Shown here: positions 10,301 through 19,617 of the stretch, in pieces
How the letters are laid out: each line of letters starts with the position of its first letter
How positions within the stretch are numbered: the first letter of the stretch is position 1
Assembly (NCBI GenBank): GCA_944320985.1
Contig: CALUJN010000067.1
Coordinates: forward strand, 1-50,345
Reading direction: 5' to 3'
DNA: 50,345 bases
Source of the DNA: an uncultured Alistipes sp.
GTDB taxonomy: Bacteria > Bacteroidota > Bacteroidia > Bacteroidales > Rikenellaceae
The notes under the pieces: generated by a model
The model's input: the letters and a program-made list of their open reading frames with translations, nothing else
The model's database searches: none
Told to the model about the DNA's origin: nothing
Position numbers and translations under genes: made by a program

Positions 10301-12619
10301 ATGAAGAAACTTGTTGCTTGGGGGCTGTTTGTGGGCTGTTTCTGTGCTGTGCATGCCGCAAATGGAGGTGAAAAACTCCCCTATCGGGATGCCTCTCTGC
10401 CCGTGGAGGCGCGGGTCGACGATCTGATGAGCCGGATGACGCTGGACGAAAAGATCGCCCAATTGTGCCAGTATGTCGGACTGGAGCATATGCGTCAGGC
10501 CGAGAAGAACCTGACGCGGGAAGAGTTGGAAAAGAATCATGCGGCCGGATTCTATCCGGATTTGCATTCGTCGCAGGTGGCTGAAATGACCCGTCAGGGA
10601 AAGATCGGTTCGTTCCTGCATGTCGTTACGGCCGAGGAGGCCAATTACCTGCAGTCGTTGGCGCTGCAGTCGCGGTTGGGAATTCCGTTGTTGATCGGAA
10701 TCGATGCCGTGCACGGCAATGGCCTTTCGAGCGGCTCGACGATCTATCCTTCACCGATCGGGCAGGCTTCGACGTTCGATCCCGGGCTGGTTGAGCGGGC
10801 TTCCCGGCAGACGGCACTGGAGATGCGTGCTGCCGGTATGCAGTGGGCCTTTGCGCCCAATGTCGATGTCGCCCGGGATGCCCGCTGGGGGCGGGTTGGA
10901 GAGACTTTCGGCGAGGATCCCTGTCTGGTCGGACGCATGGGCGAGGCTACGGTCCGGGGTTTTCAGCAGGAGGACTCTACCGGAGAGGATCGGGTTCTGG
11001 CCTGCATCAAGCATCTGGTGGGTGGCAGCCAGCCTGAAAACGGGCGAAACTGTGCGCCGACCGATATCTCAGAGCGAACTCTGCGCGAGATCTTTCTGCC
11101 TCCTTTCAGACAGTGTGTCGAGGCTGGGGCCGCGACGCTCATGCCTGCCCACAACGAGGTCAACGGGGTCCCTTCGCATTGCAATGAATATCTGATTTCG
11201 GAGGTCCTGCGGGGCGAATGGGGCTTCCGGGGATTCGTTGTGAGCGATTGGATGGATATTGAGCGGCTGCATGATTTCCACAATGTGGCTCGGGATATGA
11301 AGGAGTCGACTCTGCTGACATTCCGGGCCGGAATGGATATGCACATGCATGGCCCGGGGTATGCCGAGGCTTTGCACGAGCTGGTTCGCGAGGGCACGAT
11401 TTCCGAGTCGGAAATCGATCGTTCGGTGCGGCGGATCCTGGAAGCCAAATTCCGACTCGGGCTTTTCGAAAAACCGTTGGTTGACATCGAACGGGGCCGG
11501 CAGGTCATCTATCGGCCGGAACATGTGGCAACGGCTCTGGAGATGGCCCGGCGGAGCATCGTGTTGCTGAAGAACGACGGGGCGTTGCTTCCGCTGGACC
11601 CTCGGCATTGCGGGCGAATTTTTGTGACGGGCCCCAATGCCGACAATCAGACGATTTTGGGTGATTGGGTGTTGCCGCAGCCGGATGAGAAGGTTGTTAC
11701 GATTGTGGAGGGTTTGCGTGAGGTCGCTCCGGAGGCGGATCTGGATTTCATGCCGATGGGTTGGAACTTGCGGACCATGCAGAAATCGGAGGTGGACCGG
11801 GCCGTGGAACGTGCCGCCAAGGCCGATCTGGCTATCGTCGTGGTGGGTGACAACTCGATGCGTTGGCAGTGGATGGAAAAAACTTCCGGAGAGAATACGG
11901 ATAAATACGATCTTTCGCTTGTCGGTCTGCAGGAGGAGCTCGTCGAACGGATCCATGCTGCGGGAATTCCCACGGTCGTGGTTCTGGTCAACGGCAGCCC
12001 GTTGTCTGTCGAGTGGATTGCCGACCATGTGCCGGCCGTGATCGAGGCCTGGGAGCCTGGATCGATGGGCGGGAGAGCCTGTGCGGAGATTCTTTTCGGA
12101 AAGACGAATCCCAGCGGCAAACTGCCCGTTACGTTCCCGCGGCATTCGGGGCAGATTCCGTGTTACTACAATCGGAAGATTGCCCATACGTGGTTGAATT
12201 ATGCGGTAGGCCGGAGTACGCCGCTTTTCGATTTCGGGTACGGGTTGAGCTATACTTCGTTCGAAATCTCTCCGATTCAACTGAGCGATTCGGAGATGCG
12301 GCCCGGAGAAAGGATTACGGCTCGTGTTACGGTGAAGAATACAGGCTCCCGGGAGGGAGAGGAGGTTGTGCAGCTCTATCTCAGGGACTTGAAGAGCTCT
12401 GTGGTGAGACCGATCAAGGAGCTGAAGGATTTCCGGCGCATCCGGCTTGCCGCCGGGGCTTCGGATACGGTTGAGTTCGAGATCGATCCCGACATGTTGA
12501 AGTTTTACGATCTGAAAATGAATTATCTCGCAGAGCCGGGCGATTTTGAGGTGATGGTCGGCAATTCGTCCCGGGATGTCGATTTGCGGCGTGCAATGTT
12601 TACCTACGTCAATGATTGA
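10301..12619 (+). CDS. Glycoside hydrolase family 3 beta-glucosidase-like enzyme
   Basis: GH3 enzymes release terminal beta-glucose or xylose from oligosaccharides. The 772-residue product has a signal peptide (LVAWGLFVGCFCAVHA). It then has the GH3 barrel (about 30-370), the alpha/beta sandwich with KNDGALLPL, and a C-terminal fibronectin III-like domain (VTVKNTGSREGEEVVQLYLRD). The nucleophile is Asp316 in VVSDWMD. The conserved KHF region reads KHLVGGSQPENGRN, unlike the KHFAAYG of the neighbouring copy. The two GH3s therefore belong to different subgroups and probably cleave different linkages. The frame is intact. It lies in the middle of the three-gene glycosidase operon. Confidence 0.93.
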   Translation: MKKLVAWGLFVGCFCAVHAANGGEKLPYRDASLPVEARVDDLMSRMTLDEKIAQLCQYVGLEHMRQAEKNLTREELEKNHAAGFYPDLHSSQVAEMTRQGKIGSFLHVVTAEEANYLQSLALQSRLGIPLLIGIDAVHGNGLSSGSTIYPSPIGQASTFDPGLVERASRQTALEMRAAGMQWAFAPNVDVARDARWGRVGETFGEDPCLVGRMGEATVRGFQQEDSTGEDRVLACIKHLVGGSQPENGRNCAPTDISERTLREIFLPPFRQCVEAGAATLMPAHNEVNGVPSHCNEYLISEVLRGEWGFRGFVVSDWMDIERLHDFHNVARDMKESTLLTFRAGMDMHMHGPGYAEALHELVREGTISESEIDRSVRRILEAKFRLGLFEKPLVDIERGRQVIYRPEHVATALEMARRSIVLLKNDGALLPLDPRHCGRIFVTGPNADNQTILGDWVLPQPDEKVVTIVEGLREVAPEADLDFMPMGWNLRTMQKSEVDRAVERAAKADLAIVVVGDNSMRWQWMEKTSGENTDKYDLSLVGLQEELVERIHAAGIPTVVVLVNGSPLSVEWIADHVPAVIEAWEPGSMGGRACAEILFGKTNPSGKLPVTFPRHSGQIPCYYNRKIAHTWLNYAVGRSTPLFDFGYGLSYTSFEISPIQLSDSEMRPGERITARVTVKNTGSREGEEVVQLYLRDLKSSVVRPIKELKDFRRIRLAAGASDTVEFEIDPDMLKFYDLKMNYLAEPGDFEVMVGNSSRDVDLRRAMFTYVND

Positions 12620-12638
12620 AAACAATATGATACATGAC

Positions 12639-14867
12639 ATGAAAAAGACTCTCTTGTTGATGATGAGCCTGTCGTTGGCTCTTTTTGTCTCTTGTCGGCA
12701 CGATTCGGAGACGATGGCGGACCGTTTTGTCGAGGATCTCTTGCAAAAGATGACCCTCGAAGAGAAGATCGGACAATTGAACCAGCTCTCCGGAGACTAT
12801 CGTCAGACCGGCCCCAACCGGGTTTCGGCGGACAAGATCGCCGAGATCGAAAAGGGTGCTCTGGGATCTGTCCTTAATGTTTTCGGAGCGGAGACGACCC
12901 GAAAACTGCAGGAGCATGCTCTGAAATCGAGACTGGGTATTCCGTTGGTTTTCGCACAGGATGTCATTCACGGATTTCGGACAACCTTCCCGATCCCGCT
13001 GGCTGAAGCGGCGAGCTGGGATCTGGAGGTCATCGAGCGTTCGGCCCGTATTGCCGGAGAGGAGGCTGCTGCGGCCGGTATCCATTGGACATTTGCTCCG
13101 ATGGTGGATGTTACGCGTGATCCGCGTTGGGGACGTGTCATGGAGGGTGCGGGCGAGGATCCTTATCTGGGCTCGCAGATTGCCCGGGCCCGGGTCCGGG
13201 GTTTTCAGGGTGCCGGTGTCGGTGCGGTGGATGCCGTAGCTGCCTGCGCCAAGCACTTTGCTGCTTACGGAGCTGCTCAGGCCGGACGCGATTATCATAC
13301 GACCGACATGAGCGAACGGACCTTGCGCGAAATCTATTTCCCGCCTTTTCAGGCTGCGGTCGATGCCGGAGCCGCAACCTTCATGTCGGCTTTCAACGAG
13401 TTGAACGGCGTGCCGGCGACCGGAAACCGCTTCCTGCTGCGGACGGTGCTCCGCGACGAGTGGAATTACGGAGGAGTGGTGGTGAGTGACTGGGGAGCCA
13501 TTCGCGAACTGGTGCCTCACGGGTATGCCGCTGATGATCGGGACGCTGCATTTAAAGCTATCTTGGCCGGATGTGACATAGACATGGAGAGTAATTGTTA
13601 CAACCGGTTTCTCGCGGAACTTGTCCGGCAGGGAGAGGTCCCCGAAGCTCTTGTGGACGAAGCGGTCCGTCGGGTGTTGCGGTTGAAATACGATCTCGGC
13701 CTTTTTGAGGATCCGTTCCGTTTCTGTGATACCGTGCGTGAGCAAACCGTGCTTGCCGATGCATCGCATCGTCTGGCGGCCCGGGAGGTGGCTGAGCGGA
13801 GTGTCGTGCTGTTGGATAACAAGTCTGGAGTGCTGCCTTTGGATGCGGGTGCCCGCCGGATTGCCTTGATCGGCCCGTTGGCCAAGTCGGAACGCGACAT
13901 GAAGGGCGCCTGGTCGATCCAGTGGGATGACCGGGAGCTGGTATCGCTCTATGAAGGTTTGACGGAAAGGGTGCCTGTCGGTACCGAAATCCGGTATGCT
14001 CGCGGATGTGGAATCGATTCCTCGGACCGTTCGGGTTTTGCCGAAGCGGTTGCTGCGGCTCGGGCCTCGGATGTGGTTGTGATGGCGGTCGGAGAGGCTT
14101 TTGACATGAGCGGCGAGGCACGGAGCCGTACCGATATCGGTCTGCCCGGTGTACAGGAAGAGCTGATTAAGGCTGTCTGGGCTACGGGTAAGCCGATTGT
14201 CGTGGTACTCATGTGTGGCCGTCCCATGACGATCGAATGGACGGCGGAGCATGTCGGAGCGATTCTCTGTACCTGGTGGTTGGGGTCCGAAGCGGGAAAC
14301 GCTATCGCTCGGGTCCTTTACGGCGATTACAATCCTTCCGGCAAGCTGCCCATGACATTCCCTCGGTCGGTAGGTCAGATCCCGTTGTATTACAGCCTTA
14401 AGAATACTGGGCGGCCTGCGCCGGATGATCATGCGATCTCTTATGGTTCGGCGTATATCGATTCGCCCAATGCCCCGCGCTATGCCTTCGGCCATGGGTT
14501 GAGCTATACGACATTTGACTATTCGGAACTTCAATTGAGTACAGACCGAATGTCTGTGGACGGGCGTATGGTTGTTTCGTGTACGGTTACGAACAGCGGG
14601 TCGCGTGACGGTGAAGAGGTCGTGCAGCTCTATGTGCGCGATTTGGTCGGATCGGTAACCCGGCCGGTGTAGGAGCTGAAGGGTTTCCGGAAAATTCTGC
14701 TTCGGGCCGGAGAGTCGCAACGAGTCGAGTTTGAGATTGACGCCGATCAACTCTCCTTTTATGATCAGAAGATGCAATGGCGTGTCGAACCGGGTGATTT
14801 CCAGGTGATGGTCGGCAGCGCTTCGGATGATATCCGGCTGACCGGATCGTTTGCGGTCGAGGAGTGA
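12639..14867 (+). pseudogene. Second GH3 beta-glucosidase (BglX-like lipoprotein), amber stop
   Basis: The start at 12639 (MKKTLLLMM) precedes a lipoprotein signal ending LFVSC, so it would be anchored in a membrane. The barrel is BglX-like, with KHFAAYGAAQAGRDYHTTDMS and nucleophile Asp284 in VVSDWGAI. The frame stops with TAG at 14670-14672 after RDLVGSVTRPV. The same frame then continues as ELKGFRKILLRAGESQ to a TGA at 14865, completing the fibronectin III-like domain. The neighbouring GH3 has RPIKELKDFRR here, so one change, AAG to TAG, replaced a lysine. The truncated protein lacks about 65 residues of the terminal domain. It might retain some activity, since barrel and sandwich are whole. 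Confidence 0.85.
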
Positions 14868-14891
14868 CGCACCATGCGGTTGTCTTGAAAT

Positions 14892-14923
14892 AGGGGCCCC
14901 GGATTTCCGGGGCCCTTGTTTTT
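14892..14923 (+). terminator. Rho-independent terminator after the glycosidase operon
   Basis: A 9-bp GC stem (14894-14902 with 14907-14915) and an ATTT loop are followed by TTGTTTTT. It lies 25 bases past the true end of the second GH3 gene. Confidence 0.85.
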
Positions 14924-14994
14924 CGAGGAAGACTGTCGGTGCTGTTCCCGAAGGGGTTCCTGTCTGAAAATGGCCGCAGCTCTGCATTTTTTAC

Positions 14995-15002
14995 TATCTT
15001 TG
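14995..15002 (+). promoter_or_regulatory. -7 box directly before the kinase start codon
   Basis: TATCTTTG matches TAnnTTTG exactly. Only five bases separate it from the GTG start at 15008. A start of transcription about five bases after the box would give a leaderless message. Confidence 0.6.
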
Positions 15003-15007
15003 ACCCT

Positions 15008-17620
15008 GTGAAGGAGTCGAAATTTGTCAAGACCAAGATTGTTGCAGGATATGTGCTGCTTGTGGCCGTGAGTATCCTGGCCATCGCCTATGTCTATCGG
15101 GCGGTGGTGCGCTTTTCGGCCCCCGACAGCGACTATGCCCTGCTCCACACCAAGCGGGCGGCGGTCAACCGGACCCTTTATCACCTCTATCAGGCCGAAA
15201 GCTACGGGCAGTTGATGATCGCCGGCTATCTCTCCTATGAGAACCGTTATCGCAGGGAGTTGCGCACCGTGCAGGGATGTATCGATTCGCTGCGTTCGCT
15301 CACCTCCGAAGGCGATTCGCTGCAGCGGATGCGTCTGGACAGCATCACGCGGCTGCTGGCTGACAAGGAGCGTCGGACGCTGCATCTGCGTCAGACGATC
15401 CGCGCCGGTTCGACGGCCGGGCTGCTCGACCGCAGCATCCGCGAACTGATCGGCCCGCAGACGAGCATCGTGGCTGATACGACCCCCTTTCGGCGTATCG
15501 TGCGGCAGGACACGCTCGTCGAACCTCGGGCCAAGCGTCCCTTCCTGCAACGCGTGGCCGATCTGTTCAGTCCGCAGGAGGATTCAAACGTGGTGATCTC
15601 GCGCCGCGAGGTGGTCGGGCCGGTGGTTCCTGCCGGGATGGTCAAGGATACCATCGAACTGGTGCTTCAGGCCCTGCAGGACAGCGTGACGAGCAACCGC
15701 CTCTCGATCTATGACCGCGCCTGGCAGGAGGGTCTGCGGCTGAGTTACAGCAACGATCTGGTGAACATGAAGATCTACAGCCTGATCCTCGACTTCGAGG
15801 CCGAGGATACGGCACTTCTGATGCGGCGTATCCGCCGTTCCGAGGGGATTCGGCGCCGGACGTCTCACATTCTCGGCGGTGTGACCGGCGGTTCGATCCT
15901 TCTGATGCTCTTTTTCGTGGGGATCCTCTGGCGTGACATCAACCGCGGCAACCGCTACCGCCGGGAACTGGAGCGTGCCAACCGGGAAAAGGAGGCGCTG
16001 CTGGCGGCCCGCGAACAGCTCATGCTGGCCATTACGCACGATATCAAGGCGCCGTTGGGCTCCGTGATGGGCTATATCGATCTGCTGTCCAGACTGACGG
16101 CCGACAGACGTCAGGAGCTCTACCTGCACAATATGAAGGACTCCTCGGAACATCTGCTGGCGCTGGTCAATAGTCTGCTGGACTTTTATCGTCTGGACAT
16201 CAACAAGATCGAGGTAAACCGGGTGACGTTCAGCCCGGCCCAGCTCTTCGAGACCATCCGGGCGGGATTCGACGCGGCGGCCGTGAACAAGGGGCTCGAA
16301 CTGCGTTTCGAAACCGGCGGCGGAGCGCTGAAGATGGTCGAAGGGGATGCCTTTCATATCCGGCAGATTGCCGACAATCTCTTGTCCAACGCCTTGAAGT
16401 TTACCGATCGGGGATGGGTGACGCTGCGGGTCGATGTGGTACGTGGCGAGTTGATCTTCTCCGTCCGGGATACGGGGCGCGGTATCGGGCGTGAGGAGCG
16501 GGAGCGGATCTTCGGGGAATTCGTCCGGTTGAAGTCGGCTCGCGGAGTCGATGGTTTCGGTCTGGGACTTTCGATCGTGGACCGGCTGGTGAAACTGCTC
16601 GGAGGCCGGATTTCGCTCGAAAGCCGGCTCGGGGAGGGCAGCCGCTTTATCGTAACGCTTCCGGTCCGTGAGACCGGGGAGACGGCTGAACCCGAGATGC
16701 TTGCTGCGGCGGAGCGGATTCCCGAGGTGGAAACCTCGTTGCAGCAGGATGAGACGGCGGCTTCGGAGGATCGTGTGCGGGTGCTGCTGGTCGATGACGA
16801 TCCGCTGCAGTTGGAGATGACCGCCGCGATGTGTCGTCGGCTCGGGATGGAGGCCGAGAGTTGCCAATACCCCGAATATGTGGGCAAACTGGTCGCCGAG
16901 GGGGCCTTTGATCTGGTATTGACCGATATCCAGATGCCCTCGGCGGATGGTTTCAGTGTGCTGAAGGCCGTACATGAGGTGGATCCCCGGATGGCTGTCG
17001 TGGCCGTATCGGCCCGGGGGGCGTTGGCGGTCGACGATCTCCGGGAACGGGGCTTTGCCGGATGTCTGCGCAAGCCCTTTACCTCCCAAGAGTTGATGAC
17101 GGTGATTCGGTCGGCCCGGCAGGAGACCTCCGCAGCGGGTGCAGCGGGCGACAAAACCATTGCGGCGGGCGGAGCGGCGGAGACGGCCCGGGAGGATGTT
17201 GCAAACCTTGCGGCGGGAGCCGCATCCACGGAGGAGAGGCCGGGCGCGGCGCAAACCGACAGTTCGATCGATTTTCGGCCCTTGACGGCCTATGCCGGGG
17301 ATGATGCCGTGGCGGCCCGGAGCATTTTACACTCTTTTGCCGAACAGACCGCTTCGAACTGCTCGGCTTTGGAACGGGCCCTTGATGCGGAGGATGCTGC
17401 CGCCGTGAAGGCCCTGGCACACAAGATGGTCCCGATCTTCACGATGCTTCGGATCCGGGAGGTGGCCGAGCTGCTGCGGCGGGTTGAAAACGGCGACGGA
17501 AACTCCGTCGGGGTCGGCAACGGCGAGCTGCGGCGTGTGATCGTGAAAATCCGTTCCGTCGTTGCGGAAGCGGAAAAAAACGTATCTTTGTACCATGAAG
17601 GACCGGATTCTGATCGTTGA
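15008..17620 (+). CDS. Tripartite sensor histidine kinase (HisKA-HATPase-REC-Hpt)
   Basis: This is an inner-membrane sensor that likely phosphorylates the activator encoded next. The GTG start at 15008 puts a membrane helix near residues 10-30; an open frame upstream to 14939 gives an implausible leader. A periplasmic sensor of about 250 residues with no recognised family follows, then a second helix (about 295-320). HisKA carries His344 in AITHDIKAPLGS. The ATPase has LLSNALKF, DTGRGI and GFGLGLSI. The receiver phospho-Asp is Asp640 in LVLTDIQMP. The Hpt His is His805 in ALAHKM. An Ala/Gly/Glu-rich linker joins REC and Hpt. The 3' end overlaps the regulator by 26 bases. A full internal phosphorelay feeding a single activator is inferred. 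Confidence 0.92.
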   Translation: MKESKFVKTKIVAGYVLLVAVSILAIAYVYRAVVRFSAPDSDYALLHTKRAAVNRTLYHLYQAESYGQLMIAGYLSYENRYRRELRTVQGCIDSLRSLTSEGDSLQRMRLDSITRLLADKERRTLHLRQTIRAGSTAGLLDRSIRELIGPQTSIVADTTPFRRIVRQDTLVEPRAKRPFLQRVADLFSPQEDSNVVISRREVVGPVVPAGMVKDTIELVLQALQDSVTSNRLSIYDRAWQEGLRLSYSNDLVNMKIYSLILDFEAEDTALLMRRIRRSEGIRRRTSHILGGVTGGSILLMLFFVGILWRDINRGNRYRRELERANREKEALLAAREQLMLAITHDIKAPLGSVMGYIDLLSRLTADRRQELYLHNMKDSSEHLLALVNSLLDFYRLDINKIEVNRVTFSPAQLFETIRAGFDAAAVNKGLELRFETGGGALKMVEGDAFHIRQIADNLLSNALKFTDRGWVTLRVDVVRGELIFSVRDTGRGIGREERERIFGEFVRLKSARGVDGFGLGLSIVDRLVKLLGGRISLESRLGEGSRFIVTLPVRETGETAEPEMLAAAERIPEVETSLQQDETAASEDRVRVLLVDDDPLQLEMTAAMCRRLGMEAESCQYPEYVGKLVAEGAFDLVLTDIQMPSADGFSVLKAVHEVDPRMAVVAVSARGALAVDDLRERGFAGCLRKPFTSQELMTVIRSARQETSAAGAAGDKTIAAGGAAETAREDVANLAAGAASTEERPGAAQTDSSIDFRPLTAYAGDDAVAARSILHSFAEQTASNCSALERALDAEDAAAVKALAHKMVPIFTMLRIREVAELLRRVENGDGNSVGVGNGELRRVIVKIRSVVAEAEKNVSLYHEGPDSDR
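17583..17590 (+). promoter_or_regulatory. -7 box directly before the activator start codon
   Basis: TATCTTTG lies inside the end of the kinase gene, four bases before the ATG at 17595. It may give the regulator its own, leaderless transcript. The match is exact; activity is inferred. Confidence 0.5.
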
Positions 17621-18947
17621 CGATGATATCACCTTTGCGTTGATGTTGCGCACGTGGCTCTCGAAACGAGGCTTCGACGTGGCGACGGCTTCGACGGTCG
17701 CGGCGGCGAAAAAAGCCCTCTCGGAAGAGGTGTTTTCGTTGGTGCTGTGTGACATGCGCCTTCCGGACGAGGATGGAGTGGCCCTGTTGCAGTGGGTAGC
17801 CGGAAGAGAGGTCGCGACGCCGGTAATCGTCATGACGAGTTACGCCGAGATTCAGAATGCCGTGCGCTGCATGAAGCTCGGAGCCCGGGATTACGTGGCC
17901 AAGCCGGTCAATCCCGAGGAGCTGCTCAAGAAGATCCGCGAGGCGCTGGAACCGGCAGCCGGGGAGACGCCGGCAGCCGGCGTCTCCCGGCAGAGAGCCA
18001 CAAAGGAAAACTCCGCTCCGGAATCGCTCAACTATATCGAGGGATGCGGCGATGCCTCGCGGCGTCTCTACGAGTATATCCGTCTGGTGGCTCCGACCAA
18101 CATGTCGGTATTGATCAACGGTGCCAGCGGTACGGGCAAGGAACATGTGGCCCAGCTCATCCACCAGAACAGCAAACGCGCCGGAAAACCCTTCGTGGCG
18201 GTCGATTGCGGAGCCATTCCCCGGGAGCTGGCCGCTTCGGAGTTCTTCGGTCATGTCAAGGGCTCCTTCACCGGGGCCGTAGGCGACAAGACGGGGGCTT
18301 TCGAGGCTGCGAACGGAGGAACGCTGTTTCTCGATGAGGTGGGGAATCTGACCTATGAGACCCAGATCCAGCTGTTGCGGGCGCTGCAGGAGCGGCGCAT
18401 CCGCCCTGTGGGTGCAAATCGCGAAATCCCCGTGGATATCCGTCTGGTGGCTGCCACGAACGAGGATCTCGAGGCCGCCATTGCACGCGGAACCTTCCGT
18501 GCCGACCTCTATCACCGCATCAACTCCTTTACGTTGAGGATGCCCTCTCTGACTGAGCGCCGGGAGGATATTCCACTCTTTGCCGACTTCTTCCTCGATC
18601 AGGCCAACCGCGAACTCGACAAACGGATCATCGGTTTCGATGCCGGGGCACTCCAGGCCCTGGCGGCATACGACTGGCCGGGGAATCTGCGGCAACTGAA
18701 AAACGCCGTGATGTCGGCGACGCTGCTTGCAGCGGGCGAATACATTACCGTCGGGGATCTCTCCCCCGAAATCACCGGGCAGCCCGCCTCCTCGGCCTCC
18801 TATTCGCTGCATGATCCTGCGAATGAGCAGGAGCGGATCCGCCGGGCTCTGGCTGCGGCCGGCGGCAACAAGTCTCAGGCCGCCAAACTCCTCGGGATCG
18901 ATCGCAAGACGCTCTACAATAAAATACACCTCTACGGAATCGAATAG
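17595..18947 (+). CDS. NtrC-family sigma-54-dependent response regulator
   Basis: Bacterial enhancer-binding proteins remodel sigma-54 polymerase by ATP hydrolysis. The start at 17595 (MKDRILIVDDD) begins the receiver exactly. The phospho-Asp is Asp53 (LVLCDMRLP). The AAA+ domain spans about 145-370, with Walker A GASGTGKE and Walker B GGTLFLDE. The sigma-54 contact loop reads GSFTGA rather than the usual GAFTGA, and the change of Ala to Ser is conservative. A Fis-type HTH ends the protein (KSQAAKLLGIDRKTLYNKI). At 450 residues it is full length. The gene follows its kinase with overlap. The next gene has sigma-54-like promoter features, which makes that gene its most likely nearby target. 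Confidence 0.95.
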   Translation: MKDRILIVDDDITFALMLRTWLSKRGFDVATASTVAAAKKALSEEVFSLVLCDMRLPDEDGVALLQWVAGREVATPVIVMTSYAEIQNAVRCMKLGARDYVAKPVNPEELLKKIREALEPAAGETPAAGVSRQRATKENSAPESLNYIEGCGDASRRLYEYIRLVAPTNMSVLINGASGTGKEHVAQLIHQNSKRAGKPFVAVDCGAIPRELAASEFFGHVKGSFTGAVGDKTGAFEAANGGTLFLDEVGNLTYETQIQLLRALQERRIRPVGANREIPVDIRLVAATNEDLEAAIARGTFRADLYHRINSFTLRMPSLTERREDIPLFADFFLDQANRELDKRIIGFDAGALQALAAYDWPGNLRQLKNAVMSATLLAAGEYITVGDLSPEITGQPASSASYSLHDPANEQERIRRALAAAGGNKSQAAKLLGIDRKTLYNKIHLYGIE

Positions 18948-18968
18948 GGGCTGTTTTCCCCGGTTGAT

Positions 18969-19014
18969 TGTGGAATATCTCCACACGTGCGGCCGTATTT
19001 CCACAGGTCCGCAC
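18969..19014 (+). promoter_or_regulatory. Candidate activator-binding sites
   Basis: A perfect dyad TGTGGA-ATATC-TCCACA spans 18969-18985. A second dyad GTGCGG...CCGCAC has arms at 18987-18992 and 19009-19014. The half-site TATYTCCACA occurs twice, at 18976-18985 and 18996-19005, exactly 20 bp or two helical turns apart. This is what a dimeric enhancer-binding protein would use. The sites lie about 70-115 bp before the sigma-54-like promoter. Confidence 0.5.
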
Positions 19015-19084
19015 ACTCTGGCATCCCATGTGATTTTCTATCATATCATTGGTAATCAGCGAAATGTGTGATTGGCTGCCGGTT

Positions 19085-19100
19085 TGGCATCCGGCTTGAT
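19085..19100 (+). promoter_or_regulatory. Sigma-54-like promoter (-24/-12)
   Basis: TGGCA-TCCGGC-TTGAT matches TGGCA-N6-TTGCW with one mismatch, in the -12 GC. No TAnnTTTG box is seen between 18948 and 19171. A second, poorer match (TGGCT-N6-TTGGC) overlaps just upstream. Activity is inferred. Confidence 0.45.
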
Positions 19101-19171
19101 CTTTCAGGAGGCAGAACGAGGGTGATACCTCGCTCCCGAAAATGAAAGTTCAACCATAAAAACTAAAAGCG

Positions 19172-19381
19172 ATGAAAAAGACAATGGTGATGTTGGCCGC
19201 TATGGCCCTGATGTGTGGAGGTTTTGTCGTAGCTCAGGAGCCCGAAAAACCGGAACCCCCGAAGCAGGAGACCCCGGCTCCGGACGAGCAGCCCGCTCCC
19301 GACCAGAAACCCGATGAGCAGCCCGCTCCCGAAACTCCGGATCAGACTCCGGCCGAACCCGAATCAGAAACCGTTAAATAG
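19172..19381 (+). CDS. Small exported Pro/Glu-rich protein
   Basis: The 69-residue product has a clear signal peptide (KKTMVMLAAMALMCGGFVVAQ). The remaining 48 residues are almost all Pro, Glu, Asp, Gln, Ala and Thr, with a repeated DEQPAPD unit. No Cys is left after cleavage, so it should be free in the periplasm or outside. No family is recognised; acidic Pro-rich tails of this sort are often extended spacers or binding peptides. It lies 224 bp downstream of the sigma-54 activator, behind the candidate sites, and has its own terminator. It may be the output of the signalling unit. Product certainty is fair; function unknown. Confidence 0.7.
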   Translation: MKKTMVMLAAMALMCGGFVVAQEPEKPEPPKQETPAPDEQPAPDQKPDEQPAPETPDQTPAEPESETVK

Positions 19382-19492
19382 AGTATGCAAAACGGATGGG
19401 GTCGGCGAAGAATTTCGTGTGGAGAGTGAGATTTTGAAATCTTTTCGCAGACTGCCATCCTTCTTTATTAGTTAAACAATTGTTTGCCTGGT

Positions 19493-19520
19493 TCCCTGCC
19501 TTCGGGCAGGGATTTTTTTT
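19493..19520 (+). terminator. Rho-independent terminator of the small exported protein gene
   Basis: The stem TCCCTGCC/GGCAGGGA with a TTCG tetraloop is followed by eight T. It lies 111 bases after the stop codon. The 19382-19492 stretch between holds nothing recognisable. Confidence 0.9.
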
Positions 19521-19557
19521 GAAGGTTGCAGCCCGGACTCCCGGGTTCCGGAAAGAA

Positions 19558-19583
19558 CAGGCCCGGGCAATATGCCGGGCCTG
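19558..19583 (-). terminator. Terminator of the minus-strand glsB-like gene
   Basis: A 9-bp stem (CAGGCCCGG with CCGGGCCTG) is followed on the minus strand by TTCTTTCC. It sits 35 bases beyond the stop at 19618. Confidence 0.6.
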
Positions 19584-19617
19584 CTGTCGTAATGGGCGGA
19601 GAGGGCGTTAAGGAGGG

